A DNA stretch of 64,000 nt from Halorussus amylolyticus (lineage in GTDB: Archaea; Halobacteriota; Halobacteria; Halobacteriales; Haladaptataceae): NCBI RefSeq assembly GCF_004143485.2, contig NZ_ML974131.1:1-64000 (forward strand). The letters are read 5' to 3'. The notes beneath the pieces were generated by a model that saw only the letters and a list, made by a program, of their open reading frames with translations, made no database searches and was not told the DNA's origin. Shown piece after piece: positions 8,297-16,187 of this stretch (within the stretch, counting starts at the first letter, position 1; each line of letters opens with the position of its first letter). The translations under genes and the position numbers were made by a program.

Positions 8297-9157
8297 TTAC
8301 AACTCCTCGGCGATAACTGGCGCGACGGAAACCTCGCTCACGGCCCGCTCTATCGTATCTGTCCCGTAAATCGCCTCGACGCCCGCCCGAGAGAGCTTCG
8401 CGTAGGCGTCGGCCGCGAGCATCGGGTGGACGCAGGTCACGAACACCCGGCCCGCCCCCTTCTCGCCCAGAATCCCGACCGCCTCGCTCATCGTCGACCC
8501 GGTGGCGATGATGTCGTCGGTCACGACCACGTCCCGACCGGCAACGTCGGTGTCGCTCGGCGTCATCTCGACCTCGGTGCCCGAGAGCCGAGTCTTCTCG
8601 AAGTAATCGACTTCGCCCGCGCCGTAGGCGTCCCTGACCGATTCTGCGATGTCGAGCGCGCCGTCGTCGGGCGAGAGGAACACCGGGTCGGCCAAGTCCG
8701 AGGGAAGCGGGGCGGCGAGTCGGTCGGCCGCGCCGACCGACTCGGCGGGCACGTCGAAGAAGTCACAGACCGCGTCCTCGTGGGGATTCACCGTCAGCAC
8801 GCGGTCGGTCCCCGACGAGATAGCGCGGGCGACCGCGCGGGCCGAGACGGGGTGGCCCCGCTCGAACGCGTCGTCCTGTCGGGCGTAGCCCATGTACGGC
8901 AGGACGGTCACGACCTCCTCGGCTCCCCACTCGCGGACGGCGTCCTGCAACTGGAGGAGTTCGACGTGGGCGTCCGACGACACCGTGGAGGCGACGACCA
9001 CCGCGCGGTGGTCGTCGCCCTCGTCCGCGAACCCCGGTGCGCTCGCGAGCAGTTCGCCGTCCGGAAATCGCTCGTACTCGACGCTCGCAAGCGACTCGTC
9101 CAACTCGGCCGCGAGTTCGGCCGCGAGCACCTGCGAAGCGGACCCGCTGATAATCAT
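8297..9157 (-). CDS. prs: Ribose-phosphate pyrophosphokinase (PRPP synthetase)
   Basis: A 286-residue enzyme making PRPP from ribose 5-phosphate and ATP for nucleotide, histidine, tryptophan and NAD synthesis. The PRPP-binding loop DVVVTDDIIATGSTM is present near residues 205-219. An N-terminal phosphoribosyltransferase-like half contains YMGYARQDDAF (about 89-99) and the conserved VNPHEDAV (about 125-132). Its length fits archaeal short-type PRPP synthetases. ATG 9157 (MIISGSASQVLA) is chosen; longer extensions are arginine-rich and unconserved. It is divergent from the flippase-like gene at 9250. Confidence 0.95.
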   Translation of the reverse strand: MIISGSASQVLAAELAAELDESLASVEYERFPDGELLASAPGFADEGDDHRAVVVASTVSSDAHVELLQLQDAVREWGAEEVVTVLPYMGYARQDDAFERGHPVSARAVARAISSGTDRVLTVNPHEDAVCDFFDVPAESVGAADRLAAPLPSDLADPVFLSPDDGALDIAESVRDAYGAGEVDYFEKTRLSGTEVEMTPSDTDVAGRDVVVTDDIIATGSTMSEAVGILGEKGAGRVFVTCVHPMLAADAYAKLSRAGVEAIYGTDTIERAVSEVSVAPVIAEEL

Positions 9158-9249
9158 ACGCGAGGGGTGGGCGTCGGGGGGTAAATCGGTTTTCACTCGG
9201 GTTCGGGGCGTCGGTGGTTTCAAGCCCGAACCCGCCGTCTGTCGGACTG

Positions 9250-10293
9250 ATGGACGTAGACTCCGGAGACGTGCGCTCGATAGCCGTCGGGTTCGGTGCC
9301 GCGGTCGTCGTTCTGCTCGCACTCTACTCCGTCGTCGGCCTGAGCGAAGTTCTCGGGGCGCTCTCTCGGGCCGACCCACTCGCAGTCGTCGCGGTGGGGC
9401 TGGTCGCGCTCGCGTGGCTGGTGGCGTGGAGCCTCGCGCTCCGGACCGTCCTCGCGGTCGTCGCGGTCGAGGTGTCGGTCCGGCGGGCGTTCCTGCTGTT
9501 CGCGGGCGCGACGTTCGCGAACAACGTCACCCCGTTCGGGCAGGCCGGTGGCGAGCCGTTCAGCGCGCTGCTCGTCTCGCGGACGACCGGCACCGAGTAC
9601 GAGAACGGGCTGGCGACGGTCGCAAGCGTCGATACGCTCAACTTCGTCCCCTCCATCTCGTTCGCGCTCGTCGGTCTCGGCTACTACGCGACGCAGTTCA
9701 CCGTCGGGAACCGGGTCGAACTCGCGGCGCTCGCGCTCGTCGCGCTCGCGCTCGCGGTGCCGTTCGCGGCGTACCTCGGTTGGAAGGGCCGCGACCGACT
9801 CGCGTCGGTCGTCGTCGCGGTCGTCGTGCCAGCGAGCAGGGCGCTCGCCCGAATCGTTCCGGTCGTCGGAACCCCTGACGAGGCGAGCGTCCGTCGTCGA
9901 ATCGAGGGCTTCTTCCGAGCCTTGGAGCGAGTCGGCGGCGACCACCACCAGCTCGCGCTCGCGCTCTCGTTCTCGGCGGTCGGGTGGTTCCTGCTGTCGG
10001 TGTCACTATGGCTCTCGCTGTTCGCGCTGGGCCACACGGTCCCGTTCGCGACCACGCTGTTCATCGTCCCGCTCGGGAGCGTGGCGAGCGTCACACCGCT
10101 TCCGGGCGGTCTCGGCGGCGTCGAGGCGGTGTTGATTCTGCTCATCGTCCCCATCACTGGCGTCGATGCCGCGACCGCGGGCGCGGCGGCGGTCATCCAC
10201 CGCGGCGCGACCTACTGGTTCCCGGTTCTCATCGGCGGAAGCGCGACCGCGATGCTCGAAGCCGACAACGTCCACGGGTCGGCGAGCGACTGA
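9250..10293 (+). CDS. Multi-TM flippase-like protein (UPF0104 / lysylphosphatidylglycerol synthase TM family)
   Basis: A 347-residue integral membrane protein with about 8-9 hydrophobic segments. It carries the family hallmarks NNVTPFGQAGGEPFSALL (about residues 97-114) and VTPLPGGLGGVEAVLI (about 280-295). The family includes the C-terminal half-less homologues of bacterial MprF flippase domains and the haloarchaeal AglD-type transmembrane region, so a role in lipid or glycolipid translocation or dolichol-linked sugar handling is plausible but unproven. ATG 9250 was chosen because it follows the divergent promoter gap. Its TGA stop at 10291-10293 abuts a MITE-like element and may be the left target duplication. 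Confidence 0.85.
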   Translation: MDVDSGDVRSIAVGFGAAVVVLLALYSVVGLSEVLGALSRADPLAVVAVGLVALAWLVAWSLALRTVLAVVAVEVSVRRAFLLFAGATFANNVTPFGQAGGEPFSALLVSRTTGTEYENGLATVASVDTLNFVPSISFALVGLGYYATQFTVGNRVELAALALVALALAVPFAAYLGWKGRDRLASVVVAVVVPASRALARIVPVVGTPDEASVRRRIEGFFRALERVGGDHHQLALALSFSAVGWFLLSVSLWLSLFALGHTVPFATTLFIVPLGSVASVTPLPGGLGGVEAVLILLIVPITGVDAATAGAAAVIHRGATYWFPVLIGGSATAMLEADNVHGSASD

Positions 10294-10402
10294 TAGTGAT
10301 TGCTGTGAGTATTCTTAGCATCCCGCCAGAAATTTCGGGGTATCGAGGGCTGCCCCCGTCGGTCTGTGACTGCTTGGCGGTACAGAGTCACAGCAATCAC
10401 TA
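10294..10402. mobile_element. 109-bp MITE-like element
   Basis: Fifteen-base terminal inverted repeats TAGTGATTGCTGTGA (10294-10308) and TCACAGCAATCACTA (10388-10402) bound a 109-bp segment without coding potential. The trinucleotide TGA directly flanks both sides (10291-10293 and 10403-10405), consistent with a 3-bp target duplication. The left TGA is also the stop codon of the upstream gene. These features suit a non-autonomous miniature element mobilised by a transposase elsewhere in the genome. Confidence 0.6.
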
Positions 10403-10482
10403 TGATACTGTCGGCTCCGCCCGAACGCACGCCCCGATTCGCTAACGATGGGTTTAAACGCCGCGGAACGGAATTCGTGGGT

Positions 10483-10938
10483 ATGACGACGCTCTACGAC
10501 GTTCCCGCGGCCGACCTCAACGAGGCCGTCGCCGCGAAGCTCGAAGACCGACTCGAACAGCCGGACTGGGCCGAGTTCGCCAAGAGTGGCGACGGCCGCG
10601 AACTGCCCCCCGAACAGGAGAACTTCTGGTCGGTGCGCGCCGCGAGCGTGCTCCGAAAGGTCGCCACCGACGGCCCGGTCGGCGTCGAGCGCCTTTCCAC
10701 CGAGTACGGCGGCAAGAAGGACGGCTCGAACCGCTATCAGGTCGCGCCCGAACACCGCACGGACGGGAGCCGGAACGTCATCCGGACCATCCTCCAGCAG
10801 CTTCAGGACGAGGACCTCGTCATGAGCGAGGGAAGCGCGGGCCGCGTCGTGACCGGCGACGGTCGCAGCCTGCTCGACGACACCGCGGGCGAGGTCATGG
10901 AGGACCTCGACCGTCCCGAACTCGAACGCTACGCGTAG
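10483..10938 (+). CDS. rps19e: 30S ribosomal protein S19e
   Basis: A 151-residue archaeal/eukaryotic S19e. It begins MTTLYDVPAADL and contains the family stretch ENFWSVRAASVLRKV (about 46-60), the YGGKKDGSNRYQ block and a winged-helix-like body ending in VIRTILQQLQDEDLV. S19e binds 18S/16S rRNA in the small-subunit head and is needed for late 40S/30S maturation. The ATG at 10483 follows a MITE-like element by about 80 bp, so the promoter must lie in the GGTTTAAACGC stretch near 10450. It heads a run of same-strand genes (PDCD5, PP-loop, hisS). Confidence 0.96.
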   Translation: MTTLYDVPAADLNEAVAAKLEDRLEQPDWAEFAKSGDGRELPPEQENFWSVRAASVLRKVATDGPVGVERLSTEYGGKKDGSNRYQVAPEHRTDGSRNVIRTILQQLQDEDLVMSEGSAGRVVTGDGRSLLDDTAGEVMEDLDRPELERYA

Positions 10939-11045
10939 ACGCACTTTTGAACGCGTTTCGTGCAGTTTTCCGAACTGATAGCTCCGCAGTTCGTCCGCCC
11001 CGTCCGTAATGGTTTTTGGCCGTGCGCGTTAACGAACACGTAGCT

Positions 11046-11387
11046 ATGAGCGATACGCCCGACGACGAGCGACTCGAAGAACTCCGCAAGAAGAAGATGC
11101 AGGAGCTTCAGGACCAGGAGGGCCAGCAGGAAGCCCAAGAGCAGGCCCAACAGCAGGCTGACGCCCAGAAACAGGCCATGCTCCGCAAACATCTCACCGA
11201 CGGCGCGCGCAAGCGACTCAACTCCGTCCGGATGAGCAAGCCCGACTTCGCCGACCAGGTCGAGCGCCAAGTCATCGCAATCGCCCAGAGCGGCCGGGTC
11301 AACGGCAAAATCGACGAAGACAAGATGAAACAGATTCTTCGGGAGCTGAAGCCCGACTCCAAGAGCTTCAACATCCGGCGTCGCTGA
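11046..11387 (+). CDS. PDCD5/TFAR19-like DNA-binding protein
   Basis: A 113-residue protein of the PDCD5 family. A charged, glutamine-rich N-terminal helix ([20 protein letters not shown]) is followed by the conserved three-helix core containing [20 protein letters not shown] and a basic tail (SKSFNIRRR). Archaeal members bind nucleic acid and the eukaryotic homologue interacts with prefoldin/CCT; the archaeal role is not settled. S19e-PDCD5 adjacency is widespread in archaea, supporting a translation-linked role. The next gene starts one base after this stop, so the two are probably co-translated. Confidence 0.92.
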   Translation: MSDTPDDERLEELRKKKMQELQDQEGQQEAQEQAQQQADAQKQAMLRKHLTDGARKRLNSVRMSKPDFADQVERQVIAIAQSGRVNGKIDEDKMKQILRELKPDSKSFNIRRR

Positions 11388-11388
11388 G

Positions 11389-12015
11389 ATGGACCTCGGT
11401 CTGCTCTACAGCGGCGGCAAGGACTCGACGCTCGCCGGGCTCCTCCTCGAAGATTTTTACGACGTGACGCTCGTCACCGCGAGCTTCGGAATCACCGACG
11501 CGTGGGAGCACGCCCGCGAGACGGCCGACGCCACGGGCTTCGAGTTCGACACCGTCGCGCTGGACGACGACGTGGCCGGGCAAGCCGTCGAGACGATGGT
11601 CGAGGACGGCTACCCCCGAAACGGCATCCAGCAGGTCCACCTCCACGCGCTCGAAGCGGTCGCCGAGATGGAGTTCGACGCGGTCGCCGACGGCACGCGG
11701 CGCGACGACCGCGTGCCGTCGGTGTCGCGCGCGCAGGCCCAGAGCCTCGAAGACCGCCACGACGTCGATTACATCGTTCCGTTGGCGGGATTTGGCCGGA
11801 ACGCGGTCGATTCGCTCGTGGACGCGACTCTCGACGTGCAGACGGGGCCGAGCGAGGAGATTCCGAAGGCCGACTACGAGGACGAGCTTCGAGTCCTGTT
11901 GGCCCGAGAGTACGGCGAGGGGACGGTCAGCGAGGTGTTTCCCGACCACACCCAGACGTACGTGAAGGGGTTCTCGCGTGCGGGCGCGAGACCCGGTCGG
12001 CCGGACGCGAAGTAA
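11389..12015 (+). CDS. PP-loop (adenine nucleotide alpha-hydrolase) ATPase
   Basis: A 208-residue protein with the N-terminal PP-loop YSGGKDSTLA (residues 7-16), typical of N-type ATP pyrophosphatases (asparagine synthase, NAD synthase and tRNA-modifying enzymes). A second conserved stretch, VADGTRRDDRVPSVSRAQA (about 99-117), fits substrate binding in this superfamily. The specific substrate is unknown; the archaeal family near PDCD5 is annotated only as PP-loop or DUF7411. The start codon lies one base after the PDCD5 stop. A role in RNA or translation-factor modification is inferred from the neighbours S19e, PDCD5 and hisS. Confidence 0.85.
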   Translation: MDLGLLYSGGKDSTLAGLLLEDFYDVTLVTASFGITDAWEHARETADATGFEFDTVALDDDVAGQAVETMVEDGYPRNGIQQVHLHALEAVAEMEFDAVADGTRRDDRVPSVSRAQAQSLEDRHDVDYIVPLAGFGRNAVDSLVDATLDVQTGPSEEIPKADYEDELRVLLAREYGEGTVSEVFPDHTQTYVKGFSRAGARPGRPDAK

Positions 12016-12050
12016 AAGGTTTCAAGCGCGCGGTCGCCCAAGGACCTCGC

Positions 12051-13358
12051 ATGTACGACCGCATCAAGGGCTTTCGCGACTTCTACCCGCCGGAGATGGG
12101 CGCGCGCCGCGAGATGTTCGACACCTTAGAACGAACTGCGCGTCAGTACGGCTTCCGGGAAATCGGGACGCCCGCGCTCGAACGGACCGAGATGTACGTG
12201 GACAAGAGCGGCGAGGGCATCGTAGACGAACTCTACGCCTTCGAGGACCAGGGCGGCCGAAACGTGGCGCTCACGCCCGAACTCACGCCGACCGTCGCTC
12301 GGATGGTGGTGGCCAAACAGCAGGAGCTCTCGAAGCCAATCAAGTGGTTCTCGACGCGACCGTTCTGGCGCTACGAGGAACCCCAGCAGGGTCGGTTCCG
12401 GGAGTTCTACCAGACCAACGTCGATATCTTCGGCTCCTCGGACCCCGCCGCGGACGCCGAGGTCCTCGCGTACGCCGCCGACGCGCTGACGGGCTTGGGT
12501 CTCACCGAGGACGACTTCGAGTTCCGGGTCAGCCACCGCGACATCCTCGGCGGCCTGCTCGAATCGTTCGACGCCGACGTGGATACCGAGGCCGCGATTC
12601 GTGCGGTGGACAAGAGCGAGAAGGTGAGCGAAGCCGAGTACCACGGCCTGCTCAACGACGCCGGACTCTCCTACGACGAGGCCGCCGAGTTCGACGACCT
12701 GCTCGACACTCCCGAGGAGGACCTCGACGAGCTCGTCGAGTTCGCGGGCACCGACCGCGTCGAGAGCGCGGTCACGAACCTCCAGAACGTCCTCGAAGCG
12801 ACCGCCGACTTCGGCGCGCGCGAGTACTGCGACCTCTCGCTCCGCACCGCTCGCGGTCTCGACTACTACACCGGCGTCGTGTTCGAGTGCTTCGACGCGA
12901 CCGGCGAGGTCAGTCGCTCGGTGTTCGGCGGCGGCCGATACGACGACCTCATCGAGAGCTTCGGCGGCCAGCCAACCCCCGCGGTCGGGGTCGCGCCGGG
13001 TGCCGCGCCGCTCTCGCTCCTCTGTCAGCGCGCGGGCGTCTGGCCCGACGAGTCGGCGACGACCGATTACTACGTCCTGCAGGTCGGCGACACCCGAGAT
13101 GTGGCCGCCGACGTGACCCGCGAACTCCGGTCGCGCGGGTTCGTCGTCGAGACTGACGTGTCGGGCCGGAGCTTCGGCGCGCAGCTCGACTACGCCGATT
13201 CCATCAACGCCGAGACGGTGGTCATCGTGGGCGAACAGGACCTCGCCGACGGGAACGTGACGGTCAAAGACATGGCATCGGGCGAGCAGACGCAGGTACC
13301 GGTCGCGGAGTTCCCACCTGAAGACGTGTCGCGGCCGACCTACGAAGATTTCGAGTAG
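12051..13358 (+). CDS. hisS: Histidyl-tRNA synthetase
   Basis: A class II synthetase of 435 residues. Motif 2 is visible as FSTRPFWRYEEPQQGRFREF (about 101-120). The histidine-specific peptides GLDYYTGVVFE (about 269-279) and the GGGRYDDL motif-3 region (about 294-301) are intact, followed by a C-terminal anticodon-binding domain. It charges tRNA-His. ATG 12051 sits 35 bp after the PP-loop gene on the same strand, so read-through transcription from rps19e is possible. Length and motifs are normal. Confidence 0.97.
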   Translation: MYDRIKGFRDFYPPEMGARREMFDTLERTARQYGFREIGTPALERTEMYVDKSGEGIVDELYAFEDQGGRNVALTPELTPTVARMVVAKQQELSKPIKWFSTRPFWRYEEPQQGRFREFYQTNVDIFGSSDPAADAEVLAYAADALTGLGLTEDDFEFRVSHRDILGGLLESFDADVDTEAAIRAVDKSEKVSEAEYHGLLNDAGLSYDEAAEFDDLLDTPEEDLDELVEFAGTDRVESAVTNLQNVLEATADFGAREYCDLSLRTARGLDYYTGVVFECFDATGEVSRSVFGGGRYDDLIESFGGQPTPAVGVAPGAAPLSLLCQRAGVWPDESATTDYYVLQVGDTRDVAADVTRELRSRGFVVETDVSGRSFGAQLDYADSINAETVVIVGEQDLADGNVTVKDMASGEQTQVPVAEFPPEDVSRPTYEDFE

Positions 13359-13402
13359 TCGGCCGCTCAACCTTTTTACCGGCGTCCCGCATACGCTCTG
13401 CT

Positions 13403-13798
13403 ATGCGCGAGAGTTCGGTACAGTTCGACCGGAAGACCCTGCTCGGCGTGCTGTCGGTGCTGACCTTCGGTTTGACGGCGCTCACGGCGGTCGCGGGGCT
13501 GGAGTTTCTCACGCCCGCCATCTTCGTCCTCGGATTCTTCATCGTCGTGCCGCTGGTCGCGCTGCTCGGCGATTCACTGCCGATAGTCGAGGACGAGACC
13601 GACGGCGCGAGCGGTGAGCGCAAGTCGGCGGCCGACGACCCGGTGGACGAACTCCGGTCGCGCTACGCGAGCGGCGAACTGACCCACGAGGAGTTCGAGC
13701 GGCGACTCGAACGACTGTTGGAGACCGAGGACATCGAGACGGTGGGAGAAGACCCCGAGAGAACCGTGTCGAGAGAGCGAGTGTTCGAGCGCGAGTAG
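13403..13798 (+). CDS. Two-TM protein with C-terminal SHOCT domain
   Basis: A 131-residue paralogue in architecture of the protein at 4150-4575. It has two hydrophobic helices (about 12-32 and 36-55), an acidic linker, a SHOCT-type helical pair (VDELRSRYASGELTHEEFE and following residues, about 82-108) and a charged tail. SHOCT proteins are probably oligomerisation scaffolds in the membrane; no enzyme function can be claimed. It follows hisS by 44 bp in the same direction with its own TTTTTACCGG-like upstream element near 13372. Confidence 0.78.
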   Translation: MRESSVQFDRKTLLGVLSVLTFGLTALTAVAGLEFLTPAIFVLGFFIVVPLVALLGDSLPIVEDETDGASGERKSAADDPVDELRSRYASGELTHEEFERRLERLLETEDIETVGEDPERTVSRERVFERE

Positions 13799-13946
13799 GA
13801 ATTCATCTCCCCCGAAAGCAGTCGCTGGCGCGAGTGGCGAACAGACGGCACGCCGCGGGCGCGAAGGGGTGTGCCGTGCAATCGCGGACCCTTCGCGGCG
13901 AGGGTCAGGTCACGGCGCAGTTTGGTCGCGTTTTCGCGTATAAACC

Positions 13947-13978
13947 TTCGCGAGACGCGCCCCGGCGCGTCTCGCGAA
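13947..13978. other. Perfect 14-bp-stem hairpin
   Basis: TTCGCGAGACGCGC (13947-13960) is exactly complementary to GCGCGTCTCGCGAA (13965-13978) around a CCCG loop. It lies in the 232-bp gap between the SHOCT gene and the DUF5808 gene, upstream of a probable TATA (CACTTTATTCCC near 14000). It may be a terminator-like structure or protein-binding palindrome. There is no poly-T tract after it. Confidence 0.6.
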
Positions 13979-14030
13979 CCGCACCCGAACAGCCAAAGCA
14001 CTTTATTCCCGTCCGGCGTATATCTCCCAC

Positions 14031-14300
14031 ATGGCAGATAGACCCAGCACCGGAACGCTGTTCGGCGTGCCGTACAACTTCGAGCGACCGAGCATCGGGC
14101 GGATGCTGTCGGCGTACTGGAAACCCGACGAGGGAATGCTCGTGGACAAGCCGTTCGGCATCGGCTACACTCTCAACCTCGCCAACTGGCGGTCGTGGGT
14201 CGTGCTGGCGGTCGCGGGCGCGCTCGTCTGGCACGAGCGCAAGGGCGACGTGCAGTCCCAGGAGGAACAGCCGGTCGAAGTCATCGTGGACGACGACTGA
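14031..14300 (+). CDS. DUF5808-type small membrane-associated protein
   Basis: An 89-residue protein. Its N-terminal half (GTLFGVPYNFERPSIGRMLS, then YWKPDEGMLVDKPFGIGYTLN) matches the haloarchaeal DUF5808 pattern as I remember it. One hydrophobic stretch, SWVVLAVAGALVW (about 54-66), is followed by an acidic tail. Function is unknown. It is preceded by a TTTATT TATA-like element about 30 bp upstream and a strong hairpin further up, and is transcribed alone. Confidence 0.75.
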   Translation: MADRPSTGTLFGVPYNFERPSIGRMLSAYWKPDEGMLVDKPFGIGYTLNLANWRSWVVLAVAGALVWHERKGDVQSQEEQPVEVIVDDD

Positions 14301-14402
14301 GCGCTCGCGGTCGATTTTCGACTCGGCTTTTCGGAACTCGACCGCGCCGCGGTCGAGTTCCGGGAGGCGAACGTTCATAGTTTCGGCGCGTAACCCCCTC
14401 TC

Positions 14403-15821
14403 ATGACGAAAGCGAGCGTCTACGACGAAATCGAGAGCGAGCGTGACCGATTGGACCGAATGGCCCAGCAAATCTGGGAGACCCCTGAGTTGGGGCTTCA
14501 CGAGGAGGAATCTTCGCAGGTCCTCATCGACAGGCTCGACGAGGAGGGCTTCGACATCGAGGTCGGCGTCGGCGGGATGCCGACCGCGTTCGTGGCGTCG
14601 TACGGCGACGGCGGCCCGACCGTGGGAATTTTGGGCGAGTACGACGCCCTGCCCGACCTCTCCCAGAAGGTAAAGGCCGAACACGACCCGGTCGAGGAGG
14701 GCGCACCCGGTCATGGATGCGGTCACAATCTGTTTGGGGTCGCGGGCGTCGGCGGCGCAATCGGAGTCAAGCGCGCCATCGAGCGCGGCGACCTCGACGG
14801 CACCGTCGAGTTCTACGGCTGTCCGGCCGAGGAGACGCTGGTGGGGAAGGTGTTCATGGCGCGCGACGGCGCGTTCGACGACCTCGACGCCGCGATTACG
14901 TGGCACCCGGGGAGCCTGAACACGCCGACGCTGGACCGGTCGCTCGCGCTCGACTCGATTCAGTTCACCTTCGAGGGCGTGTCGGCTCACGCCGCGGCCT
15001 CGCCCGAATCAGGTCGGTCGGCGCTCGACGCCGCCGAACTCCTCAACTCCGGGACCGAGTACATGCGCGAACACGTCTCGGAGAAGGCGCGCATCCACTA
15101 CGTCATCACCGACGGCGGCGAGGCTCCGAACGTCGTGCCCGCCGAAGCGACCGTCTGGTACTACGTCCGCGCGCCGACCCGCGGCGAAGTCGAGCGCATC
15201 ACCGACTGGCTGACCGATATCGCGGAGGCCGCGGCGCTGATGACCCAGACCGAGGTCAGCCAGCGATACATCACTGGCTGTTGGGACTACCTTCCGAATC
15301 ACGTCGTGAGTGACGTCATCTGGGAGACGATGGAGGACCTCGGCGAAATCGGCTACACCGACGAGGACCGCGAGTTCGCGGCCGACCTCCGCGAGACGAT
15401 TCCCGACGAGCAGGTCGAAGCCAGCCTCGAAGACGTACCCGACGAGTACGCGAGCGAAATTCTCGAAGCGGGCCTCTACGACGACCCGGTGCCGCCCCAC
15501 GCCGAGGGCGAGGTCGGCGGCGGTTCGACCGAGGTGGGCGACGTGAGCTGGATTACCCCCACCGGCCAGTTCCGCGCGGCGACGTGGGCGGTCGGCACGC
15601 CCGCCCACACGTGGCAGGCCACGGCCGCGAACGGCGATTTCGGCAAGAAAGGCGCGGTGTACGCCGCGAAGGTCCTCGGCGGGACGGCCTACACGCTCCT
15701 CGACGACCCCGAACTCCTCGACCGCGCGAACGAGGAGTTCGACCAAGTGACGGGCGACCGGAGCTACGAAACTCCCCTCCGACCCGACACCGAACTCCCG
15801 TTCGACATGACCGCCGACTGA
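14403..15821 (+). CDS. M20-family amidohydrolase (AbgB-like)
   Basis: A 472-residue metallopeptidase-fold amidohydrolase. Metal-binding signatures typical of M20D/AbgB proteins are visible: GILGEYDALPDLS near residues 75-87, GHGCGHNLFG near 103-112 and ITWHPG near 163-168. These enzymes cleave N-acyl amino acids or p-aminobenzoyl-glutamate; substrate cannot be set from sequence alone. It starts at ATG 14403 after a TAACCCCC spacer. It is monocistronic, followed by a 370-bp region containing repeat copy 1. The dimerisation domain lies between the two metal-binding halves as usual. Confidence 0.88.
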   Translation: MTKASVYDEIESERDRLDRMAQQIWETPELGLHEEESSQVLIDRLDEEGFDIEVGVGGMPTAFVASYGDGGPTVGILGEYDALPDLSQKVKAEHDPVEEGAPGHGCGHNLFGVAGVGGAIGVKRAIERGDLDGTVEFYGCPAEETLVGKVFMARDGAFDDLDAAITWHPGSLNTPTLDRSLALDSIQFTFEGVSAHAAASPESGRSALDAAELLNSGTEYMREHVSEKARIHYVITDGGEAPNVVPAEATVWYYVRAPTRGEVERITDWLTDIAEAAALMTQTEVSQRYITGCWDYLPNHVVSDVIWETMEDLGEIGYTDEDREFAADLRETIPDEQVEASLEDVPDEYASEILEAGLYDDPVPPHAEGEVGGGSTEVGDVSWITPTGQFRAATWAVGTPAHTWQATAANGDFGKKGAVYAAKVLGGTAYTLLDDPELLDRANEEFDQVTGDRSYETPLRPDTELPFDMTAD

Positions 15822-15853
15822 CCCCGGCGGTCGTGATGGGCGGAGCGTAGCTC

Positions 15854-16125
15854 GGTGACACAGCTGACGGGAAACGGCCGGTGAGACAAACCACGAGGGA
15901 ATCGCTGGTGAACCATACTCTGGGTGGGACTGAAAGGGGCCGCCCGGTCGCGCTTGTCTTGGTCGTCTCCGACAGCTCTATTCGCGGCGGGCGGTGCGGA
16001 GAGCCGCGAATATCTGTCGGAGCGACCGCGACCGGGTGGGGGCTTTCTGACTGTTGGTGGTTCTGCTATCTGCTGTTCCTGGCGGATGGGCTTTCTGACC
16101 GTCGTCACTTCTGTTATCTCCAGTT
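15854..16125 (+). repeat. Composite repeat, copy 1: three ~26-nt units plus covarying hairpin
   Basis: The element starts with three GGTGA-type units (from 15854, about 15880 and 15906). The core, 15922-16049, begins GGGTGGGACTGAAAGGGGCC. Its outer stem is GCCCGGTCGCG/CGCGACCGGGT; its inner stems are CTCCGACAG/CTGTCGGAG and ATTCGCGG/CCGCGAAT, closed by a GGGCGGTGCGGAGAG loop. Downstream a GGGCTTTCTGAC(T/C)GT motif occurs twice. Related copies lie at 25718-25990 and 44994-45195. It has no coding potential and fills the gap before the NAPRT gene. Confidence 0.75.
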
Positions 16126-16187
16126 CATAGCGGGACCTTTTTCGCTCGCCCCCCGGTACTCCCGACTATGAACCCGCTCCGGAGGCG

